Shown: piece by piece, positions 1 through 8,458 of the stretch
Numbering within the stretch: position 1 is the stretch's first letter
Layout: every line of letters begins with the position of its first letter
Source: Armatimonadota bacterium
GTDB taxonomy: Bacteria; Armatimonadota; Fimbriimonadia; Fimbriimonadales; Fimbriimonadaceae
Length of the DNA stretch: 64,000 bases
Direction of reading: 5' to 3'
NCBI GenBank assembly: GCA_022563855.1
Contig: JADFMN010000001.1
Coordinates: 62,001-126,000 of the forward strand
Notes under the pieces: model-generated
The model's input: the letters and a program-made list of their open reading frames with translations, nothing else
What the model was told of the DNA's origin: nothing
Database searches by the model: none
Program-made: the position numbers and the translations under genes

Positions 1-595
1 CGTCGAAGCCGTAGGCCAGCCGGTAACCGCGTCCGCGCCCGACCCCATCCTCGGGCCTTTGGAACTGGGTCAAGGCCGTCCCCTGGATAGCGAAGTGGTT
101 TCCGGTTGCGAGGCTGATGCCGACGGAGCGACCGATCCGAGCGACTACGCCCTTCGTCAGCCGCGACCCGTTGTCGCAGACGGCGATTTGAATCGGGACG
201 TCGTCGAAAACAAGATGAGTATCGTAGCGAGCAGCCGGAACGGTCTCGCGCAAGATGTTCTGCTGGCCAAACGGCAGATACTGCTTCCCAACTCTCCAAG
301 TGCCTCTGGATTCAATGTAGTACTCGTCCAGCGAATCTGGATCACCGTCGTTGTCGATCTTTTCGAGGCGCTGCGTTATTTTTATCCTGTTGCCGGTCTC
401 GAGAATGATATGGAATCCCAGCACGCTGTACCGCCCCAACGGGTCGTACCATCGCACGCGGCTGGTCATGCCGCTGTCTTGGAAAAACGTCGGCCGCAGG
501 TCGAAGAACAGCGCGACCTCCGGGGTCTGCGCCAGTGCAACGCTCGACAGTGATGCCGCCACCAAGCAGGGGAGGGCTATTCGCGCATGTCGCAT
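1..595 (-). CDS. Porin-like outer-membrane protein, N-terminal part (runs off the left edge)
   Basis: An open frame runs from ATG at 595 to base 1 without a stop, so the C-terminus lies outside the window. The product starts with a signal peptide (MRHARIALPCLVAAS, cleavage probably after the A-L-A before QTPEV). The mature part has alternating polar and hydrophobic strands, and contains VGKQYLPFGQQN near residue 90, which resembles the G-x-x-x-x-P-F-G turn of phosphate- or anion-type porins and related barrels. It also has a D-N-D-G-D-P-D-S segment that could bind calcium. The start overlaps the 3' end of hisS by 19 bases, so the two are probably co-transcribed. The barrel assignment is inference from pattern only; family not certain. 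Confidence 0.6.
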   Translation of the reverse strand, partial: MRHARIALPCLVAASLSSVALAQTPEVALFFDLRPTFFQDSGMTSRVRWYDPLGRYSVLGFHIILETGNRIKITQRLEKIDNDGDPDSLDEYYIESRGTWRVGKQYLPFGQQNILRETVPAARYDTHLVFDDVPIQIAVCDNGSRLTKGVVARIGRSVGISLATGNHFAIQGTALTQFQRPEDGVGRGRGYRLAYGFD

Positions 596-1842
596 ATACG
601 ACCGATAACCTCCGCAAGCGGCACAACCGACTGTTCGCGGCTGTCCAAGTCCCTCAACGTGACAGAAGAGCTGCTCAGCTCGTCGTCGCCGATCACGATG
701 GCAAACCTTGCTCCGGCGCGGTCCGCTTGCTTGAACTGCTTTGACACCGGGCGATGATCGAGATCGTACGACGCGCTCAGCCGCTTTGCCCGACAAGCGC
801 GGGCCAACTCTGCGATCGGCCTCCACGCCGACTCGGAGGCAGCAACGAGATAGACGTCCAGGCGCGGCTTGCTCAACTCGACGCCTTGACCCTCCATCGC
901 CATCAGCGCTCGCTCAATGCCCATGGCGACGCCGACGCTAGGTGTATCGGGCCCGCCGATGTCAGCGACGAGGCCGTCGTAGCGGCCACCGCCGCAGAGG
1001 GCGTTCTGTGCGCCGAGGCCGCTGTCCTGCACTTCGAACACCGTGTCGGTGTAGTAGTCGAGCCCGCGCACGATCTCTGGCGCAAGCTCAAAGCTCACGT
1101 TCGCATCCGACAGCAGCGACTGTACTTGCTCGAAGTGCTGACGGCTCGAGTCCTCAAGATAGTCGGTGATGAGCGGTGCGCCCTCCATTGCGCGCTGGAC
1201 TTCTGACGACTTGCTGTCGAGTAGGCGCAGCGGGTTCTTTTCAGCTCGATCACGGATATCCTGATCCTGGTCCTTGAGCCACGCGTCGGCGTGCTCCAGT
1301 AATGCCGCGCCGTACTTCTCGCGAGTTGCGGCTTTTCCAATGCAGTTGAGCTTGACCGTCACTCCGCTTAGGCCGATCTCTTCGTAAAAGCCGACAGTCA
1401 GCTCGATCACCTCGGCGTCCGCGCTGGGAGACGAGCTTCCGATCAGTTCGACCCCGACTTGGTACGATTCGCGGTGTCGCCCTTTTTGGGGGCGCTCGTA
1501 GCGGTAAATGCGCGTGTTGTACCAAAGCCGCGCAATCTGCCCGGACCCCGCCAGACCGCCTTCCAAGTACGCGCGCATCGCGGGTGCGGTGGCCTCCGGC
1601 TTCAAGGTCATGCTGCGATCCCCCTTGTCCGTGAAGGTGTACATCTGCTTTGTGACGATGTCGCTAGTGTCACCGCTTGTCCGGGTGAAAAGGTCTGTCG
1701 GTTCAAAGGTCGGAGTGCGGATTTCCGAATACCCGAAGCGCGACGCCAGACCAGCGAACGCAGATTCGACGTGCTGCCATCGAAACACTTCGTCTGGCAG
1801 AACGTCGTGCGTGCCGCGAGGTCTTGAGTATTCGACCGACAT
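577..1842 (-). CDS. hisS: Histidyl-tRNA synthetase
   Basis: This class II aminoacyl-tRNA synthetase charges tRNA-His in the cytosol. Its 421 residues match the usual bacterial length. Visible signatures are the N-terminal RGTHDVLPDE, motif 2 around RYERPQKGRHRE, the histidine-specific RGLDYYTDTVFEV, and GGGRYDGL near residue 285, followed by the anticodon-binding C-terminal domain. The start codon shares one base with the stop of the upstream aldolase-like gene (TGATG), suggesting translational coupling, and the stop lies inside the following porin-like gene. Nothing looks degenerate. Confidence 0.97.
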   Translation of the reverse strand: MSVEYSRPRGTHDVLPDEVFRWQHVESAFAGLASRFGYSEIRTPTFEPTDLFTRTSGDTSDIVTKQMYTFTDKGDRSMTLKPEATAPAMRAYLEGGLAGSGQIARLWYNTRIYRYERPQKGRHRESYQVGVELIGSSSPSADAEVIELTVGFYEEIGLSGVTVKLNCIGKAATREKYGAALLEHADAWLKDQDQDIRDRAEKNPLRLLDSKSSEVQRAMEGAPLITDYLEDSSRQHFEQVQSLLSDANVSFELAPEIVRGLDYYTDTVFEVQDSGLGAQNALCGGGRYDGLVADIGGPDTPSVGVAMGIERALMAMEGQGVELSKPRLDVYLVAASESAWRPIAELARACRAKRLSASYDLDHRPVSKQFKQADRAGARFAIVIGDDELSSSSVTLRDLDSREQSVVPLAEVIGRICDMRE

Positions 1843-2510
1843 CAGCCAAGGTCACCGTTGAGGGCTGTCTTCAGGTACCAGTCGAAATCACCTAATGGCA
1901 TCGACCGTGGCTCGCCAAGCAGCCTTGCGTGCAAAACGACCTTGGCGACGCTTTCGAGCGACTCGATCCGGTACGCGGCTTCGTAGACGTCCTTGCCGAG
2001 AGCAAGCGCGCCTCTGTGGCTCAGGAGGAACGTCTTGTGGTCAGCTATGTACAGGCGCATCAGGTCTAGGTCATCCTGAGTCCCGGGCCGGGCAAACGGC
2101 ACCGACGCCACGCTGCCCAGCTCGGACGCTGACTCGGGGAGCAAGTTGTCCGGGATGTCGTCGCCCACTAGGCTGAAGCTGGTCGCAATCGGGGGAAACG
2201 CTTGAACAACGGCGCCGCAGTCCGGGCGAAGGCGATAGATTTCCTGGTGAGTCAGAAGGTCAGCGTGCGCAGCATCCTCTTGCGATTTTTTGGTCGATGA
2301 TTTGGCCTTGCTGGTCGACTTCGCTCTGATCGGTAGGACGAAGAGATCGCCAGGATCGAGATGCCCCTTGCTCTGCGCGCTAGGCGTACATACCATCTTG
2401 TTGGCGGACAATCGAGCCGTGATCACCCCTTGGCGACCGTTGACCAACCCTCCCTGCCACAAGAGATGGCCGACGTCGCAAATCGCCCTGCGCAACTGAA
2501 GCTCTGACAT
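1842..2510 (-). CDS. Degenerate class II aldolase/adducin-like protein
   Basis: The 222-residue product has the class II aldolase/adducin layout: an N-terminal helical part with NGRQGVITARL in place of the usual G-N-x-S-x-R loop, a central THQEIYRLRPDCGAVVQAF segment, and the C-terminal LSHRGALALGKDVYEAAYRIESLE typical of the family. In active aldolases the central segment carries H-x-H zinc ligands; here it reads Q-A-F, so at least two of the three expected histidine ligands are missing. A lysine/serine-rich insert (residues about 63-76) is also unusual. It is the first gene of a tightly coupled pair with hisS. It is probably not an active fuculose-phosphate aldolase; function unknown. Confidence 0.7.
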   Translation of the reverse strand: MSELQLRRAICDVGHLLWQGGLVNGRQGVITARLSANKMVCTPSAQSKGHLDPGDLFVLPIRAKSTSKAKSSTKKSQEDAAHADLLTHQEIYRLRPDCGAVVQAFPPIATSFSLVGDDIPDNLLPESASELGSVASVPFARPGTQDDLDLMRLYIADHKTFLLSHRGALALGKDVYEAAYRIESLESVAKVVLHARLLGEPRSMPLGDFDWYLKTALNGDLG

Positions 2511-2546
2511 GACAACCAGATTATGACAAAACGAACGGGCTGGTTA

Positions 2547-4631
2547 TCAGGCCGCCGCGACTTGGCCGATAAACTCGACGTCTGCCTGGCTCGATACTTC
2601 GTTGAACGCTAGTACGGAGAGGCTCGGATTGAACCGCTCGATCAGGCGGCGAAGAGGGAGTCTCAGGTTGTTCCCGCATAACACGACCGGCTGCTTTCCT
2701 TCGGCCATCGCCGTATCGGACTGCTGTTGAAGGTCCTCCAATAGCTTGCTCTGGTCGGCCGGCTCCAAGGCCAGGATCGACCCGCCCGGAGTGTGCTGAA
2801 TCGCATCTTGAAGGGTTCGCTCGTAGGGAGGGTCAAGCGTGATGCAGTACACCCGGCCGTCTTCGTCGGCGTATTGGCGCGTGATGGTGCGGGCGATCGC
2901 AGCCCGCACCAGCTCTCCGAGTTGCTCGTTGTCTTTGACGCGCCCTGCGAAGTCGGCCATCGTTTCCAAGATGGTGACGAGATCGCGGATCGGGATCCGC
3001 TCTCTGAGCAGATGTTGCAGCACCTTCTGGATGTCCCCGATCTGCACGATTTCAGGCACCAGTTCGTTGACTACCGTCTCGTTGGCTTCTTTGGCGTTCT
3101 CCAGAAGCGTGTTGACGTCCTGTCGCGTAATCAGCTCCGCCGCGAACGTCTTGACGATTTCTGCCAAGTGGGTAGCGATCATTGCTGCCGGCTCGACCAC
3201 GGTGTATCCGTTTCGCTCTGCGTGTTCACGCTGTCCCGGGTCGATCCACACGGCGTCCAGGTCGAAGACAGGCTCCTTCGTCTGCGTTCCGCTCAGAGGC
3301 GACAGTACGGCTCCACCGTCGATGGCCAGCACCTGATCAGGATTCGCCATGGACTTTGCGACAGTCTCGCCCCTCACCTTGATCACGTAATCGGTCGGCG
3401 CCAACTCCGCGTTGTCGCGTATTCGCACGCTCGGCATGACGAAGCCGAGTTCGATCGCCAGTTGCCGGCGGGTCGCTGTGACTCGATCTGCTAAGTCGCC
3501 GCCGACTCGCGAATCGGCGAGTTTCGTCAGCCCATAGCCGATCTCGATCTCCAGCGCATCAACCTGGATGAGCGGGAGGACAGCCTCGGGCCCTGTAGGA
3601 GCAGGCGATGCCTCTTCAGCCTGGGCCTTTGCTTCGGCCTCGGCCTCGTCGCCGTCTCCATCTATCAGATTCCTTAGTTCTTTGTTTCGGCCGATAAAGT
3701 GGCTGACGCAGAAGATCGCGCCACCGATCAGGCCGAACGTAAGCAGCGGAAACCCGGGGACTAGGCCGAACAGAGCCATGGCGATTCCGGCAGAGCTGAG
3801 TGCCTTGTGCTGCCCAAGTACCTGACCGAAAATCGTTTCACCCATCCCCCGGTCTTGGCCTGCTCGCGTTACGAGCAGGCCGCTAGCCGTGGAGATCAGA
3901 AGGGCTGGAATCTGCATGACCAGCCCTTCTCCGACGGACAGAATTGCATATGTCTGGAGGATGACCATCGCATCCCCCTCGCCCCGCATGAAACCGACGA
4001 TAAAGCCACCGATGATGTTCACGACGATGATCAGCATCGAGGCAATGGCGTCGCCTTTGACAAACTTGCTCGCACCGTCCATCGCTCCGAAGAAGTCGGC
4101 TTCCTGCTTGACTTCCTTGCGGCGGGCTCTAGCGCCAGCTTCGTCGATCAGTCCGGACGCCAGATCGGCGTCGATCGCCATCTGTTTTCCGGGCATGGCG
4201 TCCAGGGTGAACCGCGCTACAACTTCCGACACGCGCGTCGCACCGTTCGTGATGACGATGAACTGCACGATCATCAGGATCAAGAACGTGACGAATCCGA
4301 CGACGAAGTTGCCCCCGAGGACGAATTCGCCGAACGTCTGGATGACGCGTCCACCGTCGGCAGTGCCCAGAATCAGCTTTGTAGCCGCGATGCTGAGCGC
4401 AAGTCGGAAGAGAGTCGTGATCAGCAGAAGACTGGGAAAGACGCTGAACTCTAGCGGGTTCTTCACGTTGACGGTGGTCAGGATGATGATGACCGACGCC
4501 GCGATCGCCATGACCAGACCTATGTCGAGCGCCCAATGTGGAATGGGCATGATGAGCATCGAAACGATGACGAGCATCGCCACGCCCAGCATCAAATCGG
4601 TGTGCCGTAGGATTTTCTGCAGGATCGACAT
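2547..4631 (-). CDS. flhA: Flagellar biosynthesis protein FlhA
   Basis: FlhA is the large inner-membrane gate of the flagellar type III export apparatus; its cytosolic domain docks export chaperones. The 694-residue length is standard. The N-terminal half holds the membrane segments and the conserved cytoplasmic FHIPEP-like loop (ATRVSEVVARFTLDAMPGKQ and ADLASGLIDEAGARARR). The C-terminal half holds the FlhA-C domain (ELGFVMPSVRIRDN, IGDIQKVLQHLLRERIPIRDL). No other flagellar gene is visible in the window, so flhA is separated from flhB/fliPQR here. The 36-bp gap to the next minus-strand gene suggests co-transcription. Confidence 0.97.
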   Translation of the reverse strand: MSILQKILRHTDLMLGVAMLVIVSMLIMPIPHWALDIGLVMAIAASVIIILTTVNVKNPLEFSVFPSLLLITTLFRLALSIAATKLILGTADGGRVIQTFGEFVLGGNFVVGFVTFLILMIVQFIVITNGATRVSEVVARFTLDAMPGKQMAIDADLASGLIDEAGARARRKEVKQEADFFGAMDGASKFVKGDAIASMLIIVVNIIGGFIVGFMRGEGDAMVILQTYAILSVGEGLVMQIPALLISTASGLLVTRAGQDRGMGETIFGQVLGQHKALSSAGIAMALFGLVPGFPLLTFGLIGGAIFCVSHFIGRNKELRNLIDGDGDEAEAEAKAQAEEASPAPTGPEAVLPLIQVDALEIEIGYGLTKLADSRVGGDLADRVTATRRQLAIELGFVMPSVRIRDNAELAPTDYVIKVRGETVAKSMANPDQVLAIDGGAVLSPLSGTQTKEPVFDLDAVWIDPGQREHAERNGYTVVEPAAMIATHLAEIVKTFAAELITRQDVNTLLENAKEANETVVNELVPEIVQIGDIQKVLQHLLRERIPIRDLVTILETMADFAGRVKDNEQLGELVRAAIARTITRQYADEDGRVYCITLDPPYERTLQDAIQHTPGGSILALEPADQSKLLEDLQQQSDTAMAEGKQPVVLCGNNLRLPLRRLIERFNPSLSVLAFNEVSSQADVEFIGQVAAA

Positions 4632-4781
4632 GTGATTCGAATTTGGGGCGCACTACCGGCCCATTGGTTGTATCGGTATTTTTGCCGGGTGCAGTAGGGT
4701 TTTTCGCCAATTCTGAACCTGGACGGGCCGTATTTCCGGCACTAGACCGTGCCCGTCGTCGGGTACCATCTGCTTCCGTGC

Positions 4782-4857
4782 GCGCTCGTAGCTCAGCGGA
4801 TAGAGCACCAGCTTGCGGAGCTGGGGGTCGAAGGTTCGAATCCTTTCGGGCGCGCCA
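4782..4857 (+). tRNA. tRNA-Arg, anticodon GCG
   Basis: A complete cloverleaf can be folded by eye: acceptor GCGCTCG/CGGGCGC, D stem GCTC/GAGC, anticodon stem CCAGC/GCTGG with loop TTGCGGA, T stem GAAGG/CCTTT with loop TTCGAAT, discriminator G and an encoded CCA at 4855-4857. Positions 34-36 read GCG, which decodes CGC (and CGU by wobble). Most bacteria instead read this box with an ACG tRNA whose A34 is deaminated to inosine, so a GCG anticodon is uncommon. Confidence 0.95.
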
Positions 4858-4920
4858 GATTCTTGGCTGACGCGTACCTGTGTCAGTCGTAAGACGTCTC
4901 CAATTTGAACGGTGCGAACC

Positions 4921-6330
4921 ATGAAGCGGCTACTCCCAACAACCTTGCTCTTGCTTTTTGTCGCGTCGGCGTTTGCCGGCGTGACGATGCCTGCGGTGTT
5001 CAGCGACAACATGGTGCTGCAGCGCGATCAGCCGGTCAGGCTTTGGGGCTGGGGGACTCCCGGCGAAGAGGTTCGCGTGATCGTCGATGAGGAGAAGTGG
5101 CTGGTACAAGTGGACGATAACGGCCAATGGGGTGTGACGCTGTCAGCGCACGAGGCTGGAGGTCCGCACGTTCTCACTGTCGAGGGTTCCAACAAGCTGG
5201 AGTTCAAGAACGTGATGTTCGGCGATGTGTTCATCTGTTCTGGGCAGTCGAACATGCAGTTTGCAGTCCGCCAAAGCAATAACGCGACCGAGGAGATCGC
5301 GAATGCGACCGACAGGGGGATCAGGCTGTTCGAAGTGCCCCGCGTTTCCAGTGAGAGCCCCTTGGCTTCGGCCGGAGGCGGCTGGGCGGTCTGCTCGCCG
5401 GAATCCGTCGCTGGGTTCTCGGCAGTAGCTTACTTTTTTGCCAAGTCGATCCGGGTGAGGACTGACGTCGTGATCGGGCTGATCCATACGTCTTGGGGTG
5501 GCACGCCAGTCGAGTCGTGGATATCCCGACCAGGACTCCGGCGCATACCGGAGACCAGCGTGCTCCTCGACGATCATCTTGAGCGCATGGCAAGTCCGCA
5601 GCTCATGGCCTCCGCCCCTGCATCCGCAAGGCGCCCTGCGTGGTTCCCAGGAGGGCTGTACAACGGCATGATCGCACCGTTCACCAAGTACGGCGTTCGA
5701 GGAGCCATTTGGTATCAAGGCGAGTCGAACACCGGAAATCCGTCGCTGTACCGCCGCACGTTTCCCGAGTTAATCCACAACTGGCGAAGAGCGTGGGGGC
5801 AGCGTTCATTTGTGTTTTATTTCGTGCAGCTGGCCAATTTCAGAGGCAATCCAGGTTGGCCTGGGCTGCGTGAGGCGCAGTTCATGGCGCTCGACTTGCA
5901 GGAGACCGGTATGGCGGTGACCATCGATATCGGCAACACCAACGACATCCATCCGAAGAACAAGCAGGACGTAGGCTATCGACTAGCCCGCTGGGCGCTC
6001 CGCGACATCTACGGTCTGTCCGTCGTGCCGTCAGGTCCGCTGTACGCCGGGCTCAAGCGCGTGGGCGCCCGCCTTGAGGTGAGCTTCGATTTTGGCAGTG
6101 GCTTGAAGCCTAGCAGCGGGGAAGCGTTGCTCGGATTCGAGATTGCTGGGGCAGACCAGAATTTCGTCCCGGCCCAGGTCCAAATCAAGGGGGACAAGGT
6201 GGTTGTCTGGAGCGATCAGGTGCAACTGCCGGTCGCAGTCCGGTACGGCTGGCTGGCCGATCCGAACTGCAACCTGGTCAACGATGCGGGGTTGCCGGCC
6301 AGCCCGTTCCGGACGGACGACTGGAACTAA
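4921..6330 (+). CDS. Secreted sialate O-acetylesterase (SGNH family)
   Basis: This predicted esterase removes O-acetyl groups from sialic acids or similar sugars outside the cytoplasm. The ATG at 4921 gives a clear signal peptide (hydrophobic LLPTTLLLLFVASAFA); a GTG three codons upstream is possible. An N-terminal beta-rich domain (about residues 20-100) is followed by block I GQSNM with the candidate nucleophile Ser110, the SWGGTPVESW block, YQGESN near residue 265, and NDIHP with candidate Asp342/His344. The 469-residue length fits the family. It follows tRNA-Arg and is closed by a hairpin terminator. Together with GH95 and fucose isomerase elsewhere in the window it suggests host- or plant-glycan use. 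Confidence 0.88.
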   Translation: MKRLLPTTLLLLFVASAFAGVTMPAVFSDNMVLQRDQPVRLWGWGTPGEEVRVIVDEEKWLVQVDDNGQWGVTLSAHEAGGPHVLTVEGSNKLEFKNVMFGDVFICSGQSNMQFAVRQSNNATEEIANATDRGIRLFEVPRVSSESPLASAGGGWAVCSPESVAGFSAVAYFFAKSIRVRTDVVIGLIHTSWGGTPVESWISRPGLRRIPETSVLLDDHLERMASPQLMASAPASARRPAWFPGGLYNGMIAPFTKYGVRGAIWYQGESNTGNPSLYRRTFPELIHNWRRAWGQRSFVFYFVQLANFRGNPGWPGLREAQFMALDLQETGMAVTIDIGNTNDIHPKNKQDVGYRLARWALRDIYGLSVVPSGPLYAGLKRVGARLEVSFDFGSGLKPSSGEALLGFEIAGADQNFVPAQVQIKGDKVVVWSDQVQLPVAVRYGWLADPNCNLVNDAGLPASPFRTDDWN

Positions 6331-6334
6331 GCGG

Positions 6335-6364
6335 AACGCTCCGACTGAGCTCAGTCGGAGCGTT
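6335..6364 (+). terminator. Hairpin terminator after the sialate esterase
   Basis: A perfect 14-bp inverted repeat (AACGCTCCGACTGA, two-base loop, then its complement) begins four bases after the esterase stop. The tail is only moderately T-rich (CTATATGT). It also lies just beyond the end of convergent dnaN, so it may serve both strands. Confidence 0.8.
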
Positions 6365-6365
6365 C

Positions 6366-6401
6366 TATATGTCCTATAGGACTTATACGACCTATACCGA
6401 T
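6366..6401. repeat. Four 9-bp repeats TATAnGWCn next to the dnaN stop
   Basis: Four consecutive nonamers read TATATGTCC, TATAGGACT, TATACGACC and TATACCGAT; the first three fit TATAnGWCn and the fourth diverges. The run ends one base before the dnaN stop codon and contains the perfect palindrome GTCCTATAGGAC. A second run with the same consensus lies at 21109-21135. Confidence 0.7.
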
Positions 6402-7502
6402 CTAGTCCACGGCCATCGGCATGACGACGCAGAAGTGGTCGTCACCACCCTCTGTCGGCCTGAGTACAGCAGGGCGCGATGGCTCGGTCATCTCAGTCGC
6501 TATTCCATCCCCGTTGAGCGCGTTGAGCGCGTCCATCACGTACTGGCCGTTGAAAGCGATCTTGATATCGCCGTTCTTGCTGACGCAGGCTACTTCCTCG
6601 CGGGCCTCGCCCTTGTCCTCGCTCCTGGCGGTGATAACGATCGTCTCGCCTTCACCGGTGAGCCGGACTCGGTTGGCGTTGTCTCGGGCCAGGATCATCG
6701 CTCGGCGCAAGTTGTCGTGAAACTCTTCGCGGTCTACCGTCCAGGATCGCGTGTACTCCTGCGGCACGACCCTCTCCCAATTTGGATACTGGCCCATGAG
6801 CAACTGGGAAACGACCTTGGAACTCCCGGCTTCGACGAGAAGGCGTGAGTCATCGAACCGGACCGTGATGGTCTCTTCCTCGTCGACGGGAAGTTGCCGC
6901 AAGGTCTTCAGCGCTTTCGCAGGGACGATCGCGTCGATCTTAGATCCAATGCCCTCTCGATGAATCCGTTGGACCGCTAGGCGGTGCGTATCCGTCGCCA
7001 CGAGGGTCAGCACCTCTCCGTCGTAGGAGAACAAGACTCCGGTCAGCACGGGCCGGCTCGAGTCGTCCGATACCGCGAAGACAACGCCAGACACCGCTCG
7101 CACGAACTCACTGAACGGAAAGCTCAGCTCGGAGGTCGGTTCAACGCTGGGCATCGGAGGGAACTCGTCCGCCGTCAGCGCCATCATCTTGAACTCGGAT
7201 TTGCCGCACTGCAAGAGCACCGTGGTGCCTTCCAGGGCTATTTCAACCTGACCGTCGGGCAAAGAGCCGACGATGTCGGACAGCAGCTTGTACGGCACGC
7301 AGATCGAACCGGGAGTTTCGACGTTGGCGGCCGCGACGCTTTCGGCCCACAGCTCGCCGTCGCAGCCCAGCAGATTCAGCGCTGATCCTGCAGCCTCAAG
7401 TCGAATCGATGATAGGACTGGAAGCGCGGTGCGGGTGCTGCACGCGGAGCCAGCGATGGCCAGCGCCTCGGCCAAGTCCTTTCTAGTTACTGTAAGCTTC
7501 AT
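6402..7502 (-). CDS. dnaN: DNA polymerase III beta subunit (sliding clamp)
   Basis: DnaN forms the ring that tethers replicative polymerase to DNA. The 366-residue product contains three clamp repeats, with recognisable stretches such as ALPVLSSIRLEA, DSSRPVLTGVLF near residue 150, TDTHRLAV, and the C-terminal NGQYVMDALNAL and RPAVLRPTEGGDDHFCVVMPM typical of bacterial clamps. It does not sit beside dnaA, recF or gyrB here, so it is detached from the classical replication-origin cluster. The small sigma-partner gene ends 17 bp upstream, making a sigma-partner-dnaN transcription unit possible. Confidence 0.97.
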   Translation of the reverse strand: MKLTVTRKDLAEALAIAGSACSTRTALPVLSSIRLEAAGSALNLLGCDGELWAESVAAANVETPGSICVPYKLLSDIVGSLPDGQVEIALEGTTVLLQCGKSEFKMMALTADEFPPMPSVEPTSELSFPFSEFVRAVSGVVFAVSDDSSRPVLTGVLFSYDGEVLTLVATDTHRLAVQRIHREGIGSKIDAIVPAKALKTLRQLPVDEEETITVRFDDSRLLVEAGSSKVVSQLLMGQYPNWERVVPQEYTRSWTVDREEFHDNLRRAMILARDNANRVRLTGEGETIVITARSEDKGEAREEVACVSKNGDIKIAFNGQYVMDALNALNGDGIATEMTEPSRPAVLRPTEGGDDHFCVVMPMAVD

Positions 7503-7519
7503 GATTCAATTCTCTGAGT

Positions 7520-7810
7520 CTATCCCTGCATCGGGAGCTGGTACTGCCAGTACTGCGGCTCCGGTGCAGCGGTCTCGATCTGCACGCCGGCAGTTCGAAG
7601 CTTGAGCAGAATCCTCTGATAGGTCTCTTCCGACACTTCCACATCGTCATGCATCTCGCTCAAAATATCGACCGTCGCCCTCAATGATATCATGTCCTGC
7701 TTGAGTTCGTCGTCGGTTTCGGCGTACGCTTCCATCTCTTGAATGAGTTCTTCCGTGAGCTCTCGGTCGGCGTACATATCGACCAGTCTCTTATAAAGTT
7801 CGCTGTTCAT
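7520..7810 (-). CDS. Small acidic protein coupled to an ECF sigma factor, probable anti-sigma partner
   Basis: The 96-residue product is acidic and mostly helical, with ELYKRLVDMYADRELTEELIQEMEAYAETDDELKQ resembling the N-terminal region of zinc-finger-type anti-sigma factors. It lacks the H-x3-C-x2-C zinc motif and any membrane segment. Its ATG overlaps the sigma gene stop as ATGA, which usually means coupled translation and equal stoichiometry. The context makes it a likely soluble sigma-binding regulator, but this is inference. The C-terminus (PQYWQYQLPMQG) is aromatic and glutamine-rich. Confidence 0.65.
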   Translation of the reverse strand: MNSELYKRLVDMYADRELTEELIQEMEAYAETDDELKQDMISLRATVDILSEMHDDVEVSEETYQRILLKLRTAGVQIETAAPEPQYWQYQLPMQG

Positions 7811-8352
7811 AACATTCTCTCCACGGCTCCGCCGAGTCGGTCGCGCAACGCTCTCCTTCCTCGGTAGAGGCGCGACTTCAGCGCCGGAACGCTGATTCTC
7901 AACACCTCCGCCGCTTCCTTGGCGGAGATGTTCTCCAGATCACACAGAATCAGTGGCTCCTGGTACTCGACCGGCAAGTCCTTGAGCGCTTGGTGCACAG
8001 TTATCTTAAGTGCCGCTTTTTCCTCTACGCCGCTGTAATGTGTGTCGTTTGGCAGTTGCAACAGCTTGTGCTGCCGCATCTTATCGATGCAAAGATTCCT
8101 CGCTATGCGGAAAATCCACGTTTTGAAGGCCCCGTCGGCACGTAGGTCGCGCGACCTGCGCAAGACGCGCAAAAACGTCTCCGCAGTGGCATCTTCGGCA
8201 TCAGCCCTATTCCCCAACATTCTGAACGTGTAGCGAAAAATCTTGTCCGCGTATAGCTCGTATAAATTTCCGAGGGCGTTTGGGTCGCCTTGTGCCAAGG
8301 CGTTCAACCAGCGCTTTTCGGCCAGTGAGTCATCTTCTGAACTGCTTGACAT
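7807..8352 (-). CDS. ECF-type RNA polymerase sigma factor
   Basis: This group 4 sigma-70 family protein should direct RNA polymerase to a small regulon. In its 181 residues, sigma region 2 spans about residues 20-95 (NLYELYADKIFRYTFRMLGNRADAEDATAETFLRVLR, then FKTWIFRIARNLCIDKMRQ) and region 4 about 120-175 (DLPVEYQEPLILCDLENISAKEAAEVLRISVPALKSRLYRGR), with a typical helix-turn-helix. The stop overlaps the start of its presumed regulator. A TATACT box occurs on this strand about 50 bases upstream of the start. Confidence 0.95.
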   Translation of the reverse strand: MSSSSEDDSLAEKRWLNALAQGDPNALGNLYELYADKIFRYTFRMLGNRADAEDATAETFLRVLRRSRDLRADGAFKTWIFRIARNLCIDKMRQHKLLQLPNDTHYSGVEEKAALKITVHQALKDLPVEYQEPLILCDLENISAKEAAEVLRISVPALKSRLYRGRRALRDRLGGAVERML

Positions 8353-8458
8353 AAGAGACGGTAGTAAATGCCCATTGGGCGCGAAAAAGTATAGCCTACG
8401 TGGGCGATGCTCACCGACGCGTTTTGACTTAGCTTTCCACCGCTAGCAGTGCTGCCTG

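Noticed and set aside
3807-4454. Long plus-strand frames antisense to flhA
   Set aside because: They are shadows of flhA with no start signal or family pattern.
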